This document shows, piece after piece, positions 1 through 11,900 of a DNA stretch of 64,000 nt; position 1 is the stretch's first letter, and the number at the start of each line of letters is the position of its first letter. Where the stretch lies: contig NC_044499.1 of assembly GCF_902362185.1 (NCBI RefSeq), forward strand, positions 12,797,764 through 12,861,763. The letters are read 5' to 3'. The position numbers were made by a program, and so were the translations under genes. This DNA is from Chanos chanos. Lineage: Eukaryota > Chordata > Actinopteri > Gonorynchiformes > Chanidae. Below the pieces are notes generated by a model. The model worked only from the letters and a program-made list of their open reading frames with translations. It did not search any database and was not told the DNA's origin.

Positions 1-568
1 TTTCTTCCGTTGGACCGGCGTTGATTCCCTCTCTGGGACTGCCTGTCCATTGGCTGTTGTGGCACCATGGAAACGCCCAACAGCTGAACTGTCTCTAATA
101 CTCAATCTCTCACTTGGCATTCTGGAAAAAAGAGAGAGAAGGATAATTATCTAAGAGAACACATAAAATGCATCAGAATATCAAATTCAATCACGGCAAG
201 TGATAAAATATAGTTTAGATTTTATGGAAGATGTTTTTCATTCAACACTGATATGACCACACAAATCTATGGACTGTATATTTCTCTTCGACTAATTTAA
301 ACTTAAAAGTTGAAATTATGTAATGGATCAGACGCATAAACTATATGTTACATCCAAAGCAGGACTCAATCTCTCAGTCAAACGTATGCTGCTACAATCC
401 AAAACAGTACTGTTATGTAAGTGTGCTTCTCAGCTGAGCTGCTGCAAAACTTTAAAGAATGTTTTTTAGGAGAGGATGCTTGTCACAAACCAGCCATTTT
501 AAGCATAACTGGTCAAGTTCAATTTAAAAATAAGAGTATTGTGGCTGTCAAGGTATTATTTACAATTT

Positions 569-576
569 ACACATGC

Positions 577-607
<31 letters not shown>

Positions 608-619
608 TGCACGCGTGCG

Positions 620-695
<76 letters not shown>
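569..695. repeat. (CA)n microsatellite, about 125 bp, interrupted
   Basis: Near-continuous ca dinucleotides, interrupted by a mixed atgcacgcgtgcgtgcgcgc block near 606-625. The interruption is alternating purine/pyrimidine, so the whole tract could adopt Z-DNA. It has no coding meaning. Confidence 0.95.
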
Positions 696-696
<1 letters not shown>

Positions 697-1097
697 ATCA
701 TATTCACACAAATGACTCATAGACTCATATTACAAACAGTGGGTTTCCTCCCATGTAACAAAAGAGCTGCAAAGCATCTCAGGGGAAAGGATTAATTCAC
801 CAAGAATACACTAAGAATATTACAGATGTGTTTTATTAACGCCCTTTTTCAATTGCCTTGGCCTTTTCTTTTGTTCTTCACCCCCCCCACCCCTCCGTTT
901 CCCTCCTGATGCCATGTTTCTCCTTCCCTCCATTCTGCCTCTCCCTTACCGCGGCTTGATAGCTTTCTCATGTTTTCTTAAAACTTTTCCCACAATTACT
1001 GCATTCCTTACTTTTACAAACACTGACACTATGCCTCTTGTTCTGAATCATTAAGGCGTTTCCTTTTAGTATGGATAAACAAATTCTTCAACTCTCT

Positions 1098-1105
<8 letters not shown>

Positions 1106-1148
<43 letters not shown>

Positions 1149-1149
1149 T
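1106..1149. repeat. (GA)n microsatellite
   Basis: An imperfect ga dinucleotide run of about 44 bp with one aa interruption near 1130. Confidence 0.95.
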
Positions 1150-1314
1150 ATGAAACTTACACAACTGTGCAGAATGTGCAAAACTGAAATTGTGTTATTC
1201 CATTCAGTCCTTCTGTGCTAGCTCAACCATCTGAAATTTATTCTACAGGTACATTTCAAATGAACGCTTTTAATCCTAATCTGAACTCCTTGGCATAACG
1301 ATTTAAAGTGTGAA

Positions 1315-2031
1315 CAGGGCTCCAGACTAACTTTTTACATTGGTTACACTGGTGTGCCTGACCTTTTCATTTAGGTGCACCAGCACATAATTTAGGTGCA
1401 CCCCAAAATTTTTCACTGGGCCGCAAATAACACATTCGAAGTATTACATTTTTTGGCAGTTCCTATACGCATTGGTAATTTCTTAACACATTGTAAATGA
1501 TTGTAAACAGGAATAAATGTGCAGATAAGTGTTTTTCCTTTATTTAGACAAAAAGTTGCAATAACTTCAATTGTTTAAAAAATCAAAAGTGCTGATGGTG
1601 ATGTCTGGTCCGGGCTGGGCCTTCAAGGGCCGGGGACAGGTGTAATGGGCACCGTAGCATTTTTCTTGATGGAAAAAAAAACAATCAGTTCTTTTCATTT
1701 TGAATTACTGGTATTTTTAAGGTTGCGATATCGCTCGAGGAGGAGTACAGGGTGCGGTTTCACCCATACACACATGCCTTATTTTTTTTTCCCCCACCTG
1801 CATTCAGCAAAGAAGAATATCAGGGTCAGAGCCAATCAGAGGCAGAGTAAGGGAGGGTCTTCGCAGAACGGGAAAAAAAAAAAATAATAATAATAACACT
1901 GCACACATACACACACAGAAACAGACCTGCTAAATGTCAGGCACACCGATGTGAGCAATGAAAATGTTGAATCGCACTTGACAGATTTTTGGTCACATGT
2001 GCGACCAAAATGGTCACACTCTGGAGCCGCG
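1315..2031. mobile_element. hAT-like non-autonomous DNA transposon (MITE)
   Basis: The left end reads cagggctccagact. The right end, read on the minus strand, is cgcggctccagagt, giving a terminal inverted repeat of about 14 bp with three differences. The first 100 bases, with repeated ggtgcacc motifs, resemble a recurrent fish hAT-type repeat I know from memory. No transposase frame is present. The flanking 8-mers (agtgtgaa and ataaacgt) do not match, so either no target duplication survives or the right boundary is slightly off. The hAT assignment is inferred from the TIR style; a named family cannot be given without a repeat library. Confidence 0.55.
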
Positions 2032-5000
2032 ATAAACGTTTGATAAAATAAATATGAGTTTAACACGGTTCCCTGGACCGCAATCTTATGGGCAGAATTA
2101 CATTGACAGCTTTATACGTCAACATTCCACCCTTCCAAATATATGGCAGGAGACATAAATACCCTTAAATCCCATTATATAAGACCACTGCTCCCAGGAG
2201 TCAAAACCCTAAATTCCTCTAAATGGTTCCCAGAGAAAGAGGTGATGATGGGAGCCACATTGTGTGGAAAAATGTAGAAATGCCACATGTATCTCAATGA
2301 AGTACAATTTAAAAAAAAAAAAAAAAAACTATATCAAATTATACAAAAAAAAAAATTAGACATTTGAAGTCACTTCAGTTACATAATATTTTGCTTAACA
2401 TCCTGACACAGTAATTGCATAATCACAACTGAGATAAAGATGAAAATGTTTTTGTCCTCACAGTGTATTACATGGTTTCATCTGTGAAAATATAAGGTCA
2501 TAACTGGCCCTGTGCAGCATGCTTGGAATTCTAAATCTAACACAGCTGCTGAATTTGAGCCAAGGAAATAGTAGGCATTTGGAAGGCGGGGTTATGAGCA
2601 GGGGTGCAATCTCTACCAGGCCAGTCTCAGATTATTTTAGACCCTGTGACCCAGCGTAGGACTGTGACCCTGGAGAGGTGTCTCCGAAAGTGTACGTGTG
2701 GGTATGTGTACGAGTCGTGGCATCCGGGCATGTGCAAAAGTCTTTCTTTATTATGGCAGCTAATTCTACTTAACATTACTCAGACTATCTGTTAATTTCA
2801 CATAGGCTCACCCATGGTTACAGCAAAAACATTTCACAACTTTCCAAAGAAAGACATATTGCAACAGAATGACGGTGTACAACCAGTGAAAGCCACAACA
2901 AAGCAATTCACCACCACACATCTGATGAAGTCATAAATTTATGGTGAGCCTATTCAGGAAACACACGCCCTCCACTTGCAGATGTTGTATGAAACCGTTC
3001 TGTCTGTTTTGCTCCCATAATGAACTAATCTTGTATTGTAATACACAAGATGTAACACGCAGCTCGTCACTCTCTGAGTTAATCACAGGCTTAGCCAATC
3101 CCATCACATTTGTCCTCTTTCACTTATGTTATTCTTCATTTTCATCCTTCTGTTATGTCTGCCCTCTCGCTCCCTTAGGGCCTCTGCACAAGTAACACAG
3201 TCTTTCTTTCTTTCTCTCTTTCTTTCTTTCTTTCTTTCTTTCTCTCTAACCTCTCTCTCAGTTGATGTTGGCAACCAGAACATCTTACTCTGCTGGAAAA
3301 CATGCAGGCATGTCACAGTGTGTTCAGATAAACTTCATGTCAACTGTGTTCAAGGCAGATATCCACAAGAAGCAATGACACAACATTCATAACTGACTGA
3401 AACTGACTAAACTTACTAAGAGTTGTTAAACCTCACTTTCACCAGGTTATGCATTAGGCTGTGTGGTGCCCTAATGCCTAAAGGCATGCTCTATGTATTA
3501 GACGTTTACAAGTATAGTAACAAGTAACAGAATGGATGAAATTATTAAAGGTCAAACACCAGGAGGATACAGGGTCCACCAGCCACTCCTACGGACTTTT
3601 AAACTAGAACAAGTTAAATGCATGTTTGAGACAAAGGGCAAGAAAGGCTGCAGCAGAGATACACGGGTTAACGTTTTAGTTCCGTTTACAGCATTTCTTC
3701 CGTATCACTGCTACGCAAATTGTTAAGAGAGAAAAGGAAATCTGAAAAGTTTAGAATTCAGTGGTACGAGAGGAAAATAAACTGGTGTTCCTCGCGCTTT
3801 TCTGTATTGTGTAACGTTTCTCATTTGAAAGTTGTCATAACTAACGGTAAAAGCGAGACAAGTGAACAGTTATGGAAAGGTGTGCGCGCTGGGCATGTAC
3901 AGTGGCGCACAAATTTATGATTTACATGTCGTAAAAGCGACTTAGTTACCACACATCGAATGTAATGACTTATTTTAGTCACGCTCGCTGAGACAATGTT
4001 CCATAAGGTGAACTTTAAATCATACACACACGTAGGCCTACACACACCATCTGCTGAGCCATGTACATTTTCATGTGTTCAATACATTGATGTGGCAGCT
4101 CAACTCACATTCACACAAGACGGAAACATGAGTTGCGAGTTGCGAAGAAAGCGGTTGACACGTAAAAAAAAGTTTTTCCTTGTCGAAACTGATAACGTAC
4201 AGTGTTATCTAAAGTCGCAAAGCCATTACGAATCTCTTCTTCTCTCGAAATACGCGACTACCCTGTCCTGTCAGTCCAGCTGGTGACAGGTCCCTCACTC
4301 GAATAACGGAACATGTAGGCAGACCCTTGAAATCCGATATTAAACAATCAGACGTGACAGGGCTAATGAACTATCTCACTTTGTCATTTTAAGAGTTTGC
4401 GAGGGAAAACTATAAATCTGCTCTTTATTTGTACATTAGCACGAAACTGTTATTCTACCTCTCAATTCACTGTGCGTACAGAACAATGTAAAGTTGTGTT
4501 AAGTGTTACTTACTTTGTTTTGACGATTTTCTGCTTTGATACTCCGGTTCTTTTGCTTGAGAGCCTTAACGGTTCTTTGGAGCAGAGGATTAAATCTTAC
4601 TGAACTAGAAAGTGAACTGTTCCAGCTGAGGTCTCACGAACTACTCGCGAAATGGTCCCATAAAGCGCACTACAACTAGAGTAACACCCCTCTTCGCCTT
4701 AAGCCAAACCACACCCCTGATCAGCATTGCACCCCTACCCAGCATTGCAACCCTACCCCATTACAACAGCAAAGAAGAGTGTGTAGTTTGAGTCATCATT
4801 TCTTATCGAAGTCACTTCAACATATCCTATGCTGTAACGCGAAACAGTACTCAATGCATAGAAGTAAAGTTTGTCTATCACTGTAATATCTGGTCTTTTA
4901 ACTGGAAACAATGTCACGAGGTGGTTGAGCACGGCGCGTTAAAAGACTTATCTCTTTCTGAGTTAAACACTCATTAAAGACAGACGTTCCTTGGTAGGGG

Positions 5001-6136
5001 CCATGATTATTTGAAACAGCCCTCCTTAAAATATTGGGATAATACTGGCATTTCCTAAATGAAAATGTATTTCCAATGTAGGTATTGTCTCCCTCTTGGC
5101 CAAATTATTACAGTTAAATGTAAAATATCAACACATTCTCCCTTCCTTACTTCTCATATCTTTATTTTAGACGACTATTATTATTTACACTAGTAATAAA
5201 CACACTTTATTATTCAAAATGGGATGTTTGTAAAGTCTGAGGAGATACTTCCTGCCGTTGTTTTGGTCTTGTCAAATTATGAAGAGAGATGTATTGAAAA
5301 GCTTTAAAGACTGAATTTGACCCCGCTAAAAACTGGCAGAATTTCAATAAAGGTTGTACGCTAATCTTCTTTTAAAAATCTTGAGTCTCAGTACTTCTGT
5401 GATTGAAACTATGGTGTAAATAAATAAATGAATAAATAAATGGCCAGATATGTAAGCAAATAAATGAATAAATGAGTCAGAGAAATGAATGTATTTCAAT
5501 CAGAGTATCTTCTGCAATGCGTGGTCCAATTCCAGCCTGCATTACTGTGCACATGATGCACAAGGAGTGTGTGTTTGCTCTTTATAAATGTACTACTCAC
5601 ATTTCATACGTTTGGTACTGGTCTTGCTACTGTTTCGATTGGGACACACCTGAGAACAGGCACAGTTCACGCTTTATCCAGTTTATCTCACACACCTCTT
5701 GTCGAGGCAAATACTCTTCAATGACGTTGTGGGCAGAAATTTTGAAATTGCTTCCTGGCAGTGGTAGCATTTCATGAGCTTGCTGTTGCTATGCCCTTCG
5801 ATTTGTGCAGCCCAGCCAAAATCAGCAGTCTGACGTAATCAAGTGAATCTTGTCAAGATCTTTCCAGTTATGACACACCTGCCTTCCTTCTAGGTTGGTT
5901 ATGTCAAAAACCATCTTCACCACTGAATGTGGTGTGAACAGTTCGAATGCAGATTTTAGATCCTGGGCACGGGCGGCAGTGTACCTGCTGGGACCTGAGA
6001 CCCTTTTTTATTACATTTGCACTCTGACTTGCAGGTGAGAATGAAGACCATTTAAAAGAGGAGGGAGAGCCCTGGGTTCTGCCACGCCATTTCAGCAGTA
6101 GTGGAATCATGTGACAGTTGTAAAATGATGACCCGC
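2032..6136. other. non-coding, mostly unique sequence
   Basis: No reading frame here looks like a known protein, and no exon chain with matching phases was found. The interval holds a CTTT microsatellite (3201-3247), an AAAT/GAAT-type short repeat (5418-5475) and otherwise AT-rich single-copy-looking DNA. Frames of up to 101 codons are open but show no domain or codon pattern. Confidence 0.5.
3201..3247. repeat. (CTTT)n tetranucleotide repeat
   Basis: Tandem ctttt/cttt units with a central ctct interruption. Short open frames on both strands across it are repeat read-through. Confidence 0.9.
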
Positions 6137-6309
6137 AGTTGGTGGCGCAGCGGGTAGCGCTGTCGCCTCACGGCAAGAAGGTCCCGGGTTCGACTTATCC
6201 GGGATGTCTCCCGGCCTTTAACCTAATGGGCCAATGGGATAGGCTCCAACCCCCCCCCCCCCGTGGCCCTAATTGGGATGAGCGGCTTAGAAAATGAATG
6301 AATGAATGA
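6137..6309 (+). mobile_element. tRNA-derived SINE (internally shortened)
   Basis: The head ggtggcgcagcgggtagcgc fits a pol III A box, and a B-box-like gggttcgact follows about 45 bases on. The tail carries the gggataggctcca, polyC, then taattgggatgagcgg...aaaatgaatg pattern and ends in atga tetramers. This layout is familiar from a very abundant fish SINE. The middle body is much shorter than I would expect, so the copy has an internal deletion. A 14-base C run (6249-6262) sits inside. Confidence 0.75.
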
Positions 6310-7894
6310 CTGCTCTGACCTTTATCAGATCAATGTGCTGCCACTTCAAGATAAGAAAAACAAGTTCCCACGTACAGACGCCTAGATATTAGATCTGCTT
6401 TATTTGCTTATGTGGATTCATACATCCTAAAATAACTCATATTGTTTATAGCCTGAAAAATTACACTATGTGTTTTGTTGTTGTTTAAAACGGTCACGCA
6501 GTCAGCATTGTCAGTAAAGCTGTTATAATTGTTCTTTCAGTTAGAGCATACGAGCACTACATGTTAACCACAGTGAATATATTTTCTCACAGTGAGAAAT
6601 GTAAAGAGTGGACAAGGCGTACCAGTATCACTTTACTATGAATGTGGTCAAAAGCACAACCAGTGTTGAATTGTCTCTGAGAATAAAAATCTGCATTAGT
6701 GATAAAAATCTGCATGTACACGAGTGAGCACTGCAGGGCCATGCTTTTTGGACCATCTTTCTGGTGTAAAACCGTTACACCCCTAGCACAGTACAGATGC
6801 ATACATACCTCTTTTCATTTAGCTGCCCCACCCAGCCTTTTCAGTAAATGAGACGGTTCTTGTAGATGCGTCTGCTGAAACATCCTTTTTTGTTTTCTCC
6901 AGTTGTCTTCATATCATTGAGAGGAAATGAGACATAAATGTTATTAACGGGTTTATATAACAGGTCAAATAAATGCCCATCTTAAAACCTTAATTAGTGT
7001 ACAACAGAGAGCATCGCTCTCACTGGTGCATCCATGTGTTCTCAAATCCTTACAATGGCCAAAACACTCCAGATTTTCACTCTCACTCTTATGAGGTCTC
7101 GCATTCATTCAATACATTCAAGAACATTCATGCACGTAGAGATCTGAATGTGCAACATTTTGTAATCTGAGATAAATCCATAGTATGACATACTCTGTCA
7201 TCCCATATGGATGAAGTTGATGGCAGTTATAAAGTTTATTGTTATTAGTTGTTCATGCGATGTGTTTGATCTCTACTCAGTCTTTACTTGTAAATTACAC
7301 ACTCCTTATTTGCTCTCACTTCTTTGCGTTGTCATTTGCGTTCAAGAGCAATCATTCTACTAGAGATTATAATGATAATCTTTTTTGTACATTTAAATCA
7401 GTACAGTATGTGACATGTACCTAATATCTGGCAACACTGCTCTGTGTAGTCAGTTGTGACTGTAAAGTCAAAAAGAAAACTTTTCTATCCTCTCTCCAAA
7501 CTCATACTGAACCAAATTCTATGAATTCACACCCAGAGCCTTTTTTCTATGTTTAGATATTCTAGTAGTGAAGTCCTCATGTACAATACACGCACAGTAC
7601 AGTGAAGTGGGTACGTAATGAGTCAATGAACAGGTGAACATGATGATTACATAATGGGTTGGTTGAGTTGGTGACCAGTGAGTTGGCAAACTGGGCTCTG
7701 GTTGGCCGTAAGAGAGGGAACTGGAATCAGCGCTGCGACATCTACACAAAGCTGAATATGTTTTAGTACTGGTCACATGCTGACATAAGGTCTGTTGTAT
7801 ATTATAATTGTGTTTTGGTTCTCTGTGTCTTTTGATCTTTGAATTTTATGATTTGTATTTTTACTCACGATCGTGTTGACATTTTCTTGTCATT
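6310..7894. other. non-coding, nothing recognised
   Basis: AT-rich sequence with only short chance open frames on both strands. I see no exon, RNA gene or named repeat. Confidence 0.45.
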
Positions 7895-7956
7895 TTGTAT
7901 GTGTGCGCATGTGTGTGTGCATGTATGTGCATGTGTGCGTGTGTTATTTTTGCTGC

Positions 7957-8019
<63 letters not shown>

Positions 8020-8215
8020 GAAACATGAGTCCATGGATACAACACTTTATTAATCAAAAGTATGCAAACAGAAAAAAAATCTTCTTCTTCGTCCTCTTCC
8101 TCTTATTCTTCTTCCTCTTGTTCAGTTTCTTCTTCTTCTTCTTCTTCTTCTTAGTAGTAGTAGTAGTAGTTGTAGTAGTAGTAGTAGTAGTAGTTGTAGT
8201 AGCAGTAGTAGTATT
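7895..8215. repeat. compound microsatellite cluster upstream of nop9
   Basis: Successive arrays lie end to end: TG-rich (7895-7945), GTT (7953-7988), GAT (7988-8019), then after a 60-bp unique gap CTT (8083-8152) and AGT (8153-8214). The last two arrays give long valine-only or threonine/lysine-only frames on the two strands, which are artefacts. The cluster ends only about 35 bp before the promoter-like module at 8251. Confidence 0.9.
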
Positions 8216-8250
8216 GTCATTTTCTTGATGAATTTTCCGTTGTATTCGTA

Positions 8251-8332
8251 ACATCCAATCCGGAAGGTGGCGGTAATGCATCAAGGTCGATTTTCCTATC
8301 GCCGGAACACCAAAAAGACGAAGAAGTAAGAA
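8251..8332 (+). promoter_or_regulatory. promoter-like module with ggtggcggtaatgcatc core
   Basis: The segment holds an ETS-like ccggaag, the 17-mer ggtggcggtaatgcatc (8266-8282), a gc-rich middle (cctatcgccgg) and a purine run made of gaagaag-type triplets. The exact 17-mer recurs on the opposite strand just upstream of the zinc-finger gene at 63604-63620, and a diverged form lies near 59332. It sits about 670 bp 5' of the nop9 start codon, so it may mark the nop9 promoter or first untranslated exon. The promoter role is inference. Confidence 0.5.
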
Positions 8333-8937
8333 GAGTCGTACACATGTGAGTTGTGCTGGTAGAAATTTTAAGGCAGCAAGGCTGTTTTGACAGTATTTGT
8401 CTGTAAATCTTTGTTTATCGTTTCGACAATAGTATAATTGTGTCAGTTGGTACGATCCCATAATCGTGTTATTTTTTGCCGAGACGATATTGATTTCGAA
8501 TGCGCTCATCTCACAAAGTGCGAGACCTAGCGATAGCATTCACAATACTACGTTTATCTAGAAAACTGGTGATAGTCGCTTAACAGTGATGTTTAAAACT
8601 TACTGACTTATTCCGATTGGTCAGGTTCAAGTGCTTGGTTGTAGTTTGGTCCTGGGGGACTGACAGAGGGAAGAAAACGAGTCAGACTACTACTCTTTCT
8701 TTGAACTTTGGACATTTGTTGTAATGTAAGCTTACTTACCTTAGGCTGCTCGTTAAGGTACGTGTTGATTAAAAGAAAAATTTACATTAATTTTACATTT
8801 CAGGATGGGACCCTAAAGAAGAGGTACACGGAATGTGCACGAAAGTATATTAAATTCAGAGGAGAATTTTGTCCCAAAACACAAAACACTGTTCAGTTGT
8901 GACGCGTTAAAACGTTGTCTCAGTGAGGCAAAAAAAA

Positions 8938-11900
8938 ATGGTGGAGAGAATGGAGGCACAGCCAAAGAAGAATTTGAAAGAAGGCAGACTGAAGAGAAAA
9001 CGGTCTGGTCATGGAGAAACACGTCAAGAAGAGGGAGGGAGAGGAGACAGAAACGAAGGTGTAAAGAGGAAGCGACTGGATGCCATGTCTGTGGGTTACT
9101 TCCGCAGAGTTAACGAGAGACTGAGTGATGGATTCACTGAAGATGAAGAGAGATGTAAGATAGAGTGAATGATGTGATTGTTGTCAGAGTGGGCTTTAGT
9201 TTAACGGTTTAATGCTTTGCTTTTTGATTACAACAAGTCATTGTGGACCCTAACATCTACTGTAGATACATGGTAGCTTATGAGCCTTTACACGAACTTT
9301 CAAAACCCCCTTCTTCCCTCTCCCTGTCCTTCATCTCTCTTTCTCTTTCTTTCTCTATGTCTCTCTCTTTCTCTCACTGTCTCGTTTTTGTCTCGATCAC
9401 TCCTTAGCGCTCTTTGTTGAAAACGTACTGTTGGAGGTGAAAGGAAAAGCCACCCTTGTTGCTATGGATATGACTGGCAGTGTGACTCTGCAGAAGTTAC
9501 TGCCATTGGCTAGCCTTACTCAAGTAGGCGAAGTCCTGGCGGAGCTGGGAGGAGAGACAGGTTGTGAGTTCAAACCAGTGTCTTGTGACCGCTGTGGTGG
9601 TCATGTTATGGAGAGTGCACTGAGACAGATGTCCAGGTGGACAGGTGAGTCTTTTACATCAGTCAGTGTGTTATTATACTAGTGTAGTAAGGTAATCCTT
9701 AACAACCAAAACCGCAAAAGAAAAGATTAATTACATTCATTTAGTTTTGTAGGGAAGGATACCTACACACACACACACACAGACAAATACAAGCCTAGTG
9801 ATATTGTTGTGATGTGATATTTGTTCCTTTCTTTTCAGAAACCGGCTCTGAAGAAGAGGACCAGACTGGTAACACAGAGGAGGAGACACAGGGAGAGGAT
9901 AATGGGATGCTGGAGGCTCAGGTTCTGTTACTCTCTGGTGTGGTTAGAGAGAATTTCACAGAGTTCCTCAGACACACTCATGGCTCCCATGTGGTGCGAA
10001 CGCTCATACACGTGTTGGGAGGCTGTCTGGGTCCAGAGCGTTCAGATAATCATTCAGGTGTGTAGACCTGTGCGCGTGCGCACACACACACACACAGTTA
10101 CACAGTCACTCAGTACAACTGGCCTGCTATCCCACAATGCATAAATTCCATGACATATGGATATTTCTGGTTAAACTATCGTTAACTGTATTTTTAATTT
10201 TCACATGATACTCCTGGTATGTGTTTTCATTCTTGCATATTTTTAACTCCAATTTTTTTCTATAATCATTTTTCATCTCACAAATCATTTATAACCAGAC
10301 TGAAACTACATGTGGATGATATGAATCCAAATGTATTTGTTATGTTCTGCTCACTTCCTGGCAGGTCGAAAATCTACCACCTTACTGACTGACTTTGAAG
10401 CACCTGATTCGTTCTGGATGGAGCTGAAACATGTGTTTGGCTGTCTAATGGAAAACATGAAGAGTGAGTCAGTTCCTCAGAGTAGTTACTGAGCATACTT
10501 GGTTTAACCCCTCAAATATAAAATAAAAATCACTTTTTTTTTGTTTAAAGTTATATTGACATCACATCCACTGAAACGTAGTCATATTTCCCTCTCTGTC
10601 CTCCCTGCAGTTTGTGTCACTGATGCAGTTGCTGGTCTGGTGCTGCAGACAATGCTGACAGTCTGTCACAGCAAAAGACCAAAACTTTGCAAACAGCTCA
10701 ATAAAGGGATCATTGGATACATAACATCTCTCAGCTCTGCTCCTGGTGTCAGGTTAGAAAGGGCTTGGCTAAGAGCTCTTGTTCATCGCTAAACGCAGCC
10801 TCCGCTATAAGACTGTGCTTATTATACACGAATAATGTCATTTTATTCTCTTCCCTTGTCTGTTTATGTCTGTCTCTCTTCCAGTCCCCTTTTGGTATTT
10901 CTGAAAGACCAGGCCTCCAGTCGCCTCATTGAAACAGTTATTCAGCTGTCCCATAAGGCTTTGCTTCGTGACCTGTATAAAAACCACCTCAGAGGCCAGT
11001 TGGTGTCCCTTGCACTCCATCCCATCGCGAACTTCCCCGTTCAGAAACTGATATCTGCATCAGCCCATCTCAAAATAGTATGTCGCTTTTAACGGCTATT
11101 TTTTTCCTTCTTTGTTTATGAGGCAACCTGGCGCTTTGAATTTTTATGCAAATGTGAAATATGAAAATTTTCATCATCTTCTTTTCCCGTTTTATCTCCA
11201 TCTCTTTATCTACTTTTTCCAACCCACCTTTCTGACCGCCTTTCTTTGTTCTCGTATCTCTACCTTCATCCTGTGGCCTCGTACCTTTCAATCTCACACA
11301 GTTTCTTAAAGTGTTTGATGAGCTGAACGATGGGGTGGAGGCTATCTTGGCTGCAGGTCACATGGGTGTAATAATCCAGCTGGTGGACAGCTGTGCGCAA
11401 AGGGAGGAGCGTCAAGGAGTGATGCTACAGCGCCTCCTTGAGGTACGGCCGAGTTGGTGCAGCACCTGTACTTTTGTGACCTTTGTTATAAGTTAAAATG
11501 TTGCTTGTTTATGCGTATCTCCTTACGATGTATGTTATATTTTAGAGTATATTGTAGAACAAGGTCTGTTTTGAACACAGTCTCATTTCCGTTTGTTTTT
11601 CTTTCTCTCCCCTCTTAGGCTTTCCACTGCGCAAAGCCTGCATCCCGTCACCTCTCATGCCTCCCACTGTTTTTGTCTCTGCTTGCCTATGAGGTGTACT
11701 ACAACACTGAGACAGCAGAGGGCGATACAGTCACACAGGTAGGCTGAGGAATGTAAGACAGTAGATTTCCACTGCTCATTTATGGAGAGCATGCTTTGCA
11801 ATCAATAACAAAAATGCTCTAGCATTATTTTTGGTTTCGTGTATGATATTGCAAATGTATGGCTCAGCCGTGTAATGATATCTGACCACAGAATGCCCCG

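Larger units (their letters stand above)
1..1314. other. non-coding left edge of window
   Basis: I see no supportable gene here. The first 100 bases are less AT-rich than the rest and hold an inverted CCAAT box (attggct near 51-57) and a catggaaac run, so the edge could belong to a promoter lying to the left. The rest is AT-rich unique sequence broken by a CA array and a GA array. The open frame across the CA array is only read-through of the dinucleotide repeat. Confidence 0.4.

Noticed and set aside
421-795. 124-codon frame across the CA array
   Set aside because: About half the frame is THTHTH from a CA microsatellite; no domain or splice partner.
7839-8539. Long valine-, threonine- or lysine-rich frames on both strands
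   Set aside because: They are read-through of the GTT, GAT, CTT and AGT microsatellites.
8708-8937. Earlier nop9 start or a 46-bp intron between 8758 and 8803
   Set aside because: The donor and acceptor look good, but 46 bp is too short for a normal vertebrate intron; treated as 5' leader.
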